This document shows, piece by piece, positions 33,101 through 38,537 of a stretch of 38,537 nucleotides of DNA; position 1 is the stretch's first letter; each line of letters begins with the position of its first letter. The position numbers and the translations under genes were made by a program. This DNA comes from JBBQZP01 sp038207585. GTDB lineage: Bacteria > Pseudomonadota > Alphaproteobacteria > Rhodobacterales > Rhodobacteraceae. The notes under the pieces are model-generated. The model was given only the letters and a program-made list of their open reading frames with translations. It was not told the DNA's origin and searched no databases. The stretch is taken from NCBI GenBank assembly GCA_038207585.1, contig JBBQZP010000032.1, forward strand, positions 1 through 38,537. Direction: 5' to 3'.

Positions 33101-34020
33101 TTGCTCCGTGTCGGGCGATCAAAGACCTTTTTGCCCATCAGGCTTCCCACAAGGTCCACCATCAACCGGGCGGTCATGCCGCGATCATCCAGAAAGGGGT
33201 TCAGTTCCACCAGATCAAGCGAGGTGACCAGCGCGGATTCGTGCAAAAGCTCCATCACCAGATGCGCCTCGCGGAAGGTCGCACCGCCCGGAACGGTGGT
33301 GCCCACAGCAGGGGCGATGGCGGGGTCAAGGAAATCGACATCAAGGCTGACGTGCAGCATACCGCCCATATCGCGCACCCGGTCCAGAAATTCGCGCAAA
33401 GGCGCCACGACGCCGCGTTCGTCCAGCACCCGCATGTCATTGATCGCGATGTCGTGGTGCAGCAGGGCCGCATGTTCGGCAGTGTCAACCGAGCGGATGC
33501 CGAACAGGCAAATGCGGTCGGCGGGGATATGCGCCGGGAACGGCGGGAAGGCGTCGAAGCCATCGCGCCCGGCGATATAGGCCAGAGGCGTGCCATGCAG
33601 GTTGCCCGATGTGGTGGTCAGAGGCGTATGAAAATCGGAATGGGCATCCAGCCACAGGATGAACAGCGGCCGGTCCTGCCGGTGCGCAAAAGCCGCAGCC
33701 CCGGCCACAGACCCCAAAGCCAGCGAGTGATCGCCGCCAAGGATGATCGGCAGGCCGCCCGCAGACAGCGCATCGTCGGTTTTATCGGCCAGCATTTCGG
33801 TCCAGCCCAGAACCTGCGGCAGCGAATGGACGGCGGGGTTCGGGCTGGTCGCCTCGGGCAAACTCTGCAGCGCCAGATCGCCCCAGTCTTCAACCCCGTG
33901 GCCCAGATCGCGGATGGCATGCGCGATGCCCGCCACACGGTAGGCCGCAGGCCCCATCAGACAGCCTGCGCGGCGCTGGCCATCATCAATCGGTGCGCCG
34001 ATCAGAATTATGTTGGGCAT
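33097..34020 (-). CDS. rocF: arginase
   Basis: Hydrolyses arginine to ornithine and urea. The binuclear manganese motifs are present: 'ILGGDHSLALGS', 'LWLDAHSDFHTP' and 'SLDVDFLDPAIAP', plus the N-terminal 'GAPIDDGQRRAGCLMGPAAYR'. ATG 34020 (307 residues) has AGGAG seven bases upstream; the open frame continues further upstream but would cross the promoter region shared with the divergent Lrp-type gene. With the next gene it forms an arginine-to-proline catabolic unit. Confidence 0.94.
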   Translation of the reverse strand: MPNIILIGAPIDDGQRRAGCLMGPAAYRVAGIAHAIRDLGHGVEDWGDLALQSLPEATSPNPAVHSLPQVLGWTEMLADKTDDALSAGGLPIILGGDHSLALGSVAGAAAFAHRQDRPLFILWLDAHSDFHTPLTTTSGNLHGTPLAYIAGRDGFDAFPPFPAHIPADRICLFGIRSVDTAEHAALLHHDIAINDMRVLDERGVVAPLREFLDRVRDMGGMLHVSLDVDFLDPAIAPAVGTTVPGGATFREAHLVMELLHESALVTSLDLVELNPFLDDRGMTARLMVDLVGSLMGKKVFDRPTRSK

Positions 34021-34065
34021 GGGTATACTCCTGTTTGTGGTATCATCTTTCCGGATTGTGGCGGA

Positions 34066-34107
34066 TAACAGTGATATTACGATCAAGTTGCGTAACAGTT
34101 TGCGCAA
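34066..34107. promoter_or_regulatory. candidate operator in the arginase / Lrp divergent region
   Basis: TAACAGT occurs twice in direct orientation (34066-34072 and 34093-34099, 27 bases apart). TTGCG/CGCAA (34088-34092 and 34103-34107) forms an inverted repeat ending in the palindrome TTGCGCAA. Lrp-type regulators commonly bind such sites in their own divergent promoter. Confidence 0.35.
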
Positions 34108-34129
34108 GATGATGGGTTTGGATGACAAA

Positions 34130-34546
34130 ATGGACGATACTGATCAACGCCTGATTGCCGAGTTGCGGCGCGACGGGCGGGCGGCTCTGTCTGATCTGGC
34201 CGGGCGGCTTGGGGTCAGCCGTGCCACGGTGCGCGCCCGGATGGAGCGTTTGGCGGCACAGGGCGAGATCGCGGGGTTTACCGTGCTGACGCGCAGCGAT
34301 GCCAGTGCAGCCCCGGTGCGTGCGCTGATGCTGATCGGGATCGAGGGGCGCGGGGCCGAGCGGATCATGGCGCGGCTGGCGGGGATGGCTGCGGTGCAGG
34401 CGGTTCATTCGACCAACGGCAAATGGGATCTGATCGCCGAAATGGGGGCCGCGACGTTGGAGGAACTGGACCGCGTGATCTTTGCGATCCGCAATCTGGA
34501 CGGTGTCATGACATCGGAGACGAACCTTCTGCTTTCCACCCGCTAG
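34130..34546 (+). CDS. Lrp/AsnC family transcriptional regulator
   Basis: A 138-residue amino-acid-responsive regulator. The N-terminal helix-turn-helix is 'MDDTDQRLIAELRRDGRAALSDLAGRLGVSRATVRARMERL'. The C-terminal RAM domain includes 'RALMLIGIEGRGAERIMARLAGMAAVQAVHSTNGKWDLIAEM'. The start is uncertain: in-frame ATGs at 34109, 34112 and 34130 are possible, and none has a strong ribosome binding site. It is divergent from the arginase/ornithine cyclodeaminase pair, which it very likely controls in response to arginine or ornithine. Confidence 0.88.
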   Translation: MDDTDQRLIAELRRDGRAALSDLAGRLGVSRATVRARMERLAAQGEIAGFTVLTRSDASAAPVRALMLIGIEGRGAERIMARLAGMAAVQAVHSTNGKWDLIAEMGAATLEELDRVIFAIRNLDGVMTSETNLLLSTR

Positions 34547-34648
34547 GCCGGACGGCGCTGATACACTCACATCCCCGCGACGCATGCGCGCAGGGGCATT
34601 GGAGGTGGCGTGCTTTGCGCCTATAACGACCCAAATGGAGGCCGCCAG

Positions 34649-36619
34649 ATGATTGTAGAGCTTGGACATTTTGCGCTGGTGCTGGCCTTTGCGGTGGCGC
34701 TGGTGCAATCGACCGTGCCGCTGATCGGGGCGCAGACTCGGCGCGCGGGCTGGATGGCGGTGGCTGAACCCGCAGCAATGGTGCAGCTTTTGCTTTTGGC
34801 CTTTGCCTTTGCCGCGCTAACCTATGCCTTTGTCACATCAGACTTTTCGGTGCTTCTGGTGGTGGAAAACAGCCACACCGACAAGCCGATGCTTTACAAG
34901 GTGGCGGGGGTTTGGGGCAACCATGAGGGGTCGTTGCTGCTGTGGGTTCTGATCCTGGCGCTTTACGGCGCGTTGGTTGCGAACTTCGGTGGCAACCTGC
35001 CGCCTGCTTTGAGGGCGCGGGTTCTGGCGGTGCAGGGGATGATCGGCGTGGCGTTCATGGCGTTCATGCTGTTCACGTCGAACCCGTTCTTGCGGCTGGC
35101 AGAGCCGCCGTTCAACGGCAATGACCTGAATCCGTTGTTGCAAGACCCCGGTTTGGCGTTTCACCCGCCGTTCCTTTACCTTGGTTATGTCGGGCTTTCG
35201 ATGGCGTTTTCTTTTGCCGTGGCCGCCCTGATCGAAGGCCGGGTCGATGCCGCATGGGCGCGTTGGGTGCGGCCGTGGACGTTGATGGCCTGGATTTTCC
35301 TGACCATCGGCATCGCGATGGGGTCTTGGTGGGCCTATTACGAACTGGGCTGGGGCGGCTTCTGGTTCTGGGACCCGGTCGAGAATGCGTCGTTCATGCC
35401 GTGGCTGATTGCCGCCGCATTGCTCCATTCCGCGATCGTGGTGGAAAAGCGCGAGTCGCTGAAAAGCTGGACGATTTTGCTTGCGATCCTCGCCTTCGGA
35501 TTCTCATTGATCGGCACGTTCATCGTGCGGTCCGGGGTGATTACATCCGTCCACGCCTTTGCGAATGATCCGGCGCGAGGCGTGTTTATTCTGGCCATTC
35601 TTGGCGTGTTCATGGGCGGTGCTTTGACGCTTTTCGCGGTCCGCGCGGGCACGTTGGAGGCGAAGGGTGTCTTTGGCGCCATCAGCCGCGAAAGTGCGCT
35701 GGTTGCCAACAACCTGTTGCTGGCGGTCAGTTGTTTCGTGGTCTTTATCGGCACGATCTGGCCGCTGATCGCGGAGTTGCTGTGGAACCGCAAGCTGAGC
35801 GTGGGTGCTCCGTTCTTTGATGCGGCCTTCACGCCCTTCATGGTGGCGCTGGCCGTGTTGCTTCCGATTGGCGCGATGATGCCGTGGAAGCGGGCGGATG
35901 TCGGGCGCACGATGCGGCCCTTGTGGCTGATGCTGGTGCTGGCGGTGGCGCTTGGCGCGCTGGTCTTTGCGATACAGACCGGGCGGTCGGCGCTGGGTCC
36001 GGTGGGTGCTGCGCTGGGGCTTTGGGTCGTGCTGGGGGCTGGGGTTGATCTTTGGCAACGCACCGGGCGCGGGGTGCTTTCCGATCGGATGGCGCGGCTT
36101 GCCCGCCTGCCGCGCGCCGATTGGGGCAAGGCCACAGCTCATGCCGGGATGGGGATCACGCTTTTCGCCGTGGCCGCGATAACCGCCTGGACGACCGAGG
36201 ATATCCGGGTGCTGAAAACCGGCGAAAGCTTTGATCTGCATGGCTTTACGGTGACGCTCAGCGAAGTTCACGACGAACAGGGCCCCAATTACCAGACCAC
36301 TATGGCTGAAATGGATGTGACCCGCGATGGTAAGCCCTATGCCACGCTGTTCCCGGAAAAACGGTTTTATCCGGTGCAGGGGATGCCTACGACCGAGGCC
36401 GCCATTCACAATGGGTTTCTGCAGGACATTTACCTTGTGATTGGCGATCCGCAGATCGGCGGTGGCTACGCGGTGCGCAGCTATGTCAAACCATTCGCCA
36501 ACTGGATCTGGGGCGGGTGCCTGTTGATGGCATTCGGTGGCGGGCTCAGCCTGACCGACAGGCGCTACCGGATTGCGGCGGGGGCGCGCAAGGAACCCGC
36601 AGCGGTGCCGGCGGAATGA
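34649..36619 (+). CDS. ccmF: cytochrome c-type biogenesis protein CcmF (heme lyase subunit)
   Basis: A polytopic inner-membrane protein that, with CcmH (and CcmI), attaches heme to apocytochrome c in the periplasm. The tryptophan-rich heme-binding WWD segment is 'WWAYYELGWGGFWFWDPVENASFMPW'. Conserved histidines and 'NSHTDKPMLYKVAGVWGNHEGSLLLW' are also present. ATG 34649 (656 residues) follows GGAG at a good distance. ccmE, which often precedes ccmF, is not here. It overlaps ccmH by four bases (ATGA). Confidence 0.95.
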   Translation: MIVELGHFALVLAFAVALVQSTVPLIGAQTRRAGWMAVAEPAAMVQLLLLAFAFAALTYAFVTSDFSVLLVVENSHTDKPMLYKVAGVWGNHEGSLLLWVLILALYGALVANFGGNLPPALRARVLAVQGMIGVAFMAFMLFTSNPFLRLAEPPFNGNDLNPLLQDPGLAFHPPFLYLGYVGLSMAFSFAVAALIEGRVDAAWARWVRPWTLMAWIFLTIGIAMGSWWAYYELGWGGFWFWDPVENASFMPWLIAAALLHSAIVVEKRESLKSWTILLAILAFGFSLIGTFIVRSGVITSVHAFANDPARGVFILAILGVFMGGALTLFAVRAGTLEAKGVFGAISRESALVANNLLLAVSCFVVFIGTIWPLIAELLWNRKLSVGAPFFDAAFTPFMVALAVLLPIGAMMPWKRADVGRTMRPLWLMLVLAVALGALVFAIQTGRSALGPVGAALGLWVVLGAGVDLWQRTGRGVLSDRMARLARLPRADWGKATAHAGMGITLFAVAAITAWTTEDIRVLKTGESFDLHGFTVTLSEVHDEQGPNYQTTMAEMDVTRDGKPYATLFPEKRFYPVQGMPTTEAAIHNGFLQDIYLVIGDPQIGGGYAVRSYVKPFANWIWGGCLLMAFGGGLSLTDRRYRIAAGARKEPAAVPAE

Positions 36620-37068
36620 GGCGGCTTCGCATTCTGGTGCTGGCGGCTCTGCTAGCCGGGCCCGCCCTTGCGGTGCAGCCCGATGAGGTCTTGCGCGACC
36701 CCGCGCTTGAAGCCCGCGCGCGGGTGCTGAGCCAAGGTCTGCGCTGCCTTGTCTGCCGCAACGAGAATATAGACGATTCCAATGCCGACCTTGCCCGCGA
36801 CCTGCGACTGTTGCTGCGCGAACGGCTGGTGGCGGGCGATACCGATACGCAGGCGGTGGATTTCATCGTCGCGCGTTACGGCGAATATGTGCTGCTGACT
36901 CCGACCACGGGCGGCGCGAACCTGATCCTGTGGCTTGCGGGGCCGCTGATGCTGCTGGGCGGGGCGGGAATTGCCGCGCTTTATCTGCGCCGCCGCCGGG
37001 TTGAACCCTTGTCCGAAGGGCTGACTCCGGATGAAACTGCCCGCCTGCGACAGATCATGGGCGAGTGA
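36616..37068 (+). CDS. ccmH: cytochrome c-type biogenesis protein CcmH
   Basis: A membrane-anchored thiol-disulfide protein that keeps the apocytochrome CXXCH reduced for heme attachment. The signal-like helix is residues 1-18 ('LRILVLAALLAGPALAV'). The active-site motif is 'LRCLVCRNENIDDSNADLARDLR' (LRCxxCxN). 'IVARYGEYVLLTP' follows, and a C-terminal membrane helix is at about residues 103-124. At 150 residues it is the short CcmH without a CcmI-like TPR part, which must be encoded elsewhere. Translation is coupled to ccmF. Confidence 0.95.
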   Translation: MRRLRILVLAALLAGPALAVQPDEVLRDPALEARARVLSQGLRCLVCRNENIDDSNADLARDLRLLLRERLVAGDTDTQAVDFIVARYGEYVLLTPTTGGANLILWLAGPLMLLGGAGIAALYLRRRRVEPLSEGLTPDETARLRQIMGE

Positions 37069-37130
37069 CGCGCCGTTCCGGTTTCGCTTTGCCCAAGCCC
37101 GGCTAAGGTGGGCCAAAGCGGAAGGGACCG

Positions 37131-37907
37131 ATGATGTATCAGACAATCACCTATACCGAGGATGCGGGCCTTGGCGTCATCACCCTGAACCGCCCCGAGG
37201 TGATGAATGCCCTGTCGCGGCAGATGCGCGCTGAATTGCTGGCGGCGGTTCTGGCGGCGGGGCGGTCGGCGCGGGTGCTGGTGTTGACCGGCGTGGGCCG
37301 GGCGTTCTGCTCGGGGCAAGATCTGAGCGATCATTCCGGCTTTTCGCCCGCCGACATGGAGGCGACGCTGCGCGATGAATATGAACCGCTGCTGCGCGCG
37401 ATCTACGATTGCCCGGTGCCGGTCATTTCTGCGGTGAACGGGGCTGCGGCGGGGGCGGGGGCAAACCTTGCACTGGCGGCAGATGTGGTGATCGCGGCGC
37501 AAAGTGCCAGCTTCATTCAGGCCTTCACCCGCATTGGCCTCATGCCCGATGCGGGCGGCACCTATTGGCTGCCGCGTCAGGTGGGATTCGCGCGGGCAAT
37601 GGGGGCCGCCCTTTTTGCTGACAAGATCAGCGCGGCGCAGGCAGCCGACTGGGGCATGATCTATGAGGCCGTGCCGGATGCGGAGTTCGACACCCATTGG
37701 CGCGCGCGTGCCGGGGTTCTGGCTGCTGGCCCGACCGTCGCCTACCGCGCTGTGAAACAGGCAATACGGGCCAGTTACGCCAACGACCTTGACGCGCAAC
37801 TGGCGCTGGAGGCGCGTTTGCAGGGGATGTGCGGCGCCACGGACGATTTCCGCGAAGGCGTGATGGCGTTTCTGCAAAAACGCGCCGCGAAGTTCACCGG
37901 GCGATAG
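37131..37907 (+). CDS. enoyl-CoA hydratase/isomerase family protein (PaaG-like)
   Basis: A crotonase-fold enzyme of 258 residues. Substrate and oxyanion-hole segments are 'GVGRAFCSGQDLSD' and 'SAVNGAAAGAGANLALAADVVIAA'. The catalytic loop reads 'GLMPDAGGTYWLPRQVG'; the Asp here, without the second Glu of true enoyl-CoA hydratases, is the pattern of PaaG-type isomerases (epoxyphenylacetyl-CoA or Delta3-Delta2 enoyl-CoA). Exact substrate is uncertain. GAAGG precedes two adjacent ATGs; 37131 and 37134 are both possible starts. It lies 62 bases after ccmH on the same strand. Confidence 0.85.
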   Translation: MMYQTITYTEDAGLGVITLNRPEVMNALSRQMRAELLAAVLAAGRSARVLVLTGVGRAFCSGQDLSDHSGFSPADMEATLRDEYEPLLRAIYDCPVPVISAVNGAAAGAGANLALAADVVIAAQSASFIQAFTRIGLMPDAGGTYWLPRQVGFARAMGAALFADKISAAQAADWGMIYEAVPDAEFDTHWRARAGVLAAGPTVAYRAVKQAIRASYANDLDAQLALEARLQGMCGATDDFREGVMAFLQKRAAKFTGR

Positions 37908-37947
37908 GGCGCGCTTATCGCTTCCTTACGGTCGCTCTGTGCTTGGA

Positions 37948-38508
37948 TCACGCGCCGCGCAGCAAGGCCGCAACACCCGTCCGTGCCAGATCGCGCAGGC
38001 CAAGCGGGCGCATCAGGTCGGCAAAGGCGTCGATCTTTTCGGGCGTGCCGGTCATTTCGAACACGAAACTTTCCAGCGTGGAATCGACCACATTGGCGCG
38101 GAAAATCTCGGCCAGACGCAGCGCCTCGATCCGCGCCTCGCCCTTTCCTGCGACCTTGAGCAAAGCCAGTTCGCGCTGCACCGACGGGCCTTCCATCGTC
38201 AGGTCATGCACCTCGTGCACGGGCACCATGCGGGCAAGCTGTGCCTTGATCTGCACGATCACCTGCGGCGTGCCGGTGGTCACAACCGTGATCCGGCTGC
38301 GGTGGCCCAGATGGTCCACTTCCGCTACCGTCAGGCTGTCGATGTTGTAACCGCGCCCCGAGAACAACCCGATGACGCGCGCTAGAACCCCGCTTTCATT
38401 ATCGACAAGCACGGCCAACGTGTGGGTTTCGATCACGTCGGCATTGGGGTCGCGCAAATCGTAAGCCGAATGGCTGGTGGCACCTTTGGTGATGTTCAGG
38501 GTGGACAT
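37948..38508 (-). CDS. ilvH: acetolactate synthase small (regulatory) subunit
   Basis: The regulatory subunit that confers valine feedback inhibition on acetolactate synthase in branched-chain amino acid synthesis. It has an N-terminal ACT domain ('THTLAVLVDNESGVLARVIGLFSGRGYNIDSLTV') and the C-terminal 'RELALLKVAGKGEARIEALRLAEIFRANVVD' domain. 186 residues, slightly longer than E. coli IlvH because of an N-terminal extension of about 28 residues. The large subunit gene is expected just upstream, outside the window. Confidence 0.95.
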   Translation of the reverse strand: MSTLNITKGATSHSAYDLRDPNADVIETHTLAVLVDNESGVLARVIGLFSGRGYNIDSLTVAEVDHLGHRSRITVVTTGTPQVIVQIKAQLARMVPVHEVHDLTMEGPSVQRELALLKVAGKGEARIEALRLAEIFRANVVDSTLESFVFEMTGTPEKIDAFADLMRPLGLRDLARTGVAALLRGA

Positions 38509-38518
38509 GTTCTATCTG

Positions 38519-38537
38519 CTTCTTCTGTTCAAAAATA
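38519..38537 (-). repeat. possible partial copy 4 of the dispersed palindromic element
   Basis: The last 19 bases match copy 1 at 15 of 19 positions, including CTTC and the CAAAAATA block. The window edge cuts it. It lies just upstream of ilvH. Confidence 0.35.

Noticed and set aside
34584..34652. A 22-codon frame ending in an ATGA overlap with the ccmF start
   Set aside because: No ribosome binding site and no recognisable leader-peptide features; could be chance.
1..38537. CRISPR arrays, tRNA or rRNA genes, insertion sequences, prophage or plasmid genes
   Set aside because: Looked for on both strands and none seen; the window is a core chromosomal region.

Overview
The window is chromosomal DNA from an alphaproteobacterium, most likely a Rhodobacteraceae species (Rhodobacter/Roseobacter relatives). 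This rests on the high GC content, the gene order pyrH-frr-uppS-cdsA-dxr-rseP-bamA-skp-fabZ-lpxA-lpxI-lpxB, the use of LpxI, a sciP-ctrA pair, and a GTTC-N7-GTTC LexA box. Almost all of it is densely packed core housekeeping DNA. I saw no rRNA, tRNA, CRISPR array, insertion sequence or prophage.

Layout. (1) 1-5238, minus strand: a peptide-type ABC importer operon (Tat-exported binding protein, two permeases, the start of an ATPase gene at the left edge) with an AraC regulator gene upstream. Repeated TTGCGAC boxes lie in front of the operon. (2) 5405-6313, minus: miaA. (3) 6472-18657, plus: UMP kinase, ribosome recycling factor, isoprenoid and phospholipid precursor enzymes, RseP, a 45-residue membrane microprotein, BamA, Skp, FabZ and LpxA/LpxI/LpxB. 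Together these build the outer membrane and lipid A. (4) 18747-19883, minus: mnmA. (5) 20009-25635, plus: sciP, ctrA, ligA, recG and a 40-residue membrane microprotein preceded by a perfect LexA box. (6) 25781-26215, minus: an IscU-like scaffold, divergent from hisI (plus). (7) 26689-31928, minus: gyrA, a small unknown gene, trmFO and gluQ, tightly overlapped. (8) 32054-34020, minus: arginase and ornithine cyclodeaminase, divergent from an Lrp/AsnC regulator (plus). (9) 34649-37907, plus: ccmF, ccmH and an enoyl-CoA hydratase family gene. (10) 37948-38508, minus: ilvH.

The strongest candidate for something undescribed is the LexA-preceded, terminator-bounded gene for a 40-residue single-span membrane protein directly after recG (25443-25782). 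It has the architecture of an SOS-induced membrane microprotein. Other items worth attention are a dispersed palindromic element (GAGT, ATTTTTGCAAAAAT, GAAG) seen three times and possibly a fourth, a near-consensus CtrA box in front of ctrA, a strong hairpin abutting the ligA start codon, and repeated operator-like boxes around the araC gene.

Start codons were often moved inward from the longest open frame on the basis of ribosome binding sites, promoter position and family N-termini. No intergenic stretch exceeds 300 bases; the longest (4166-4440) holds the putative AraC operators.
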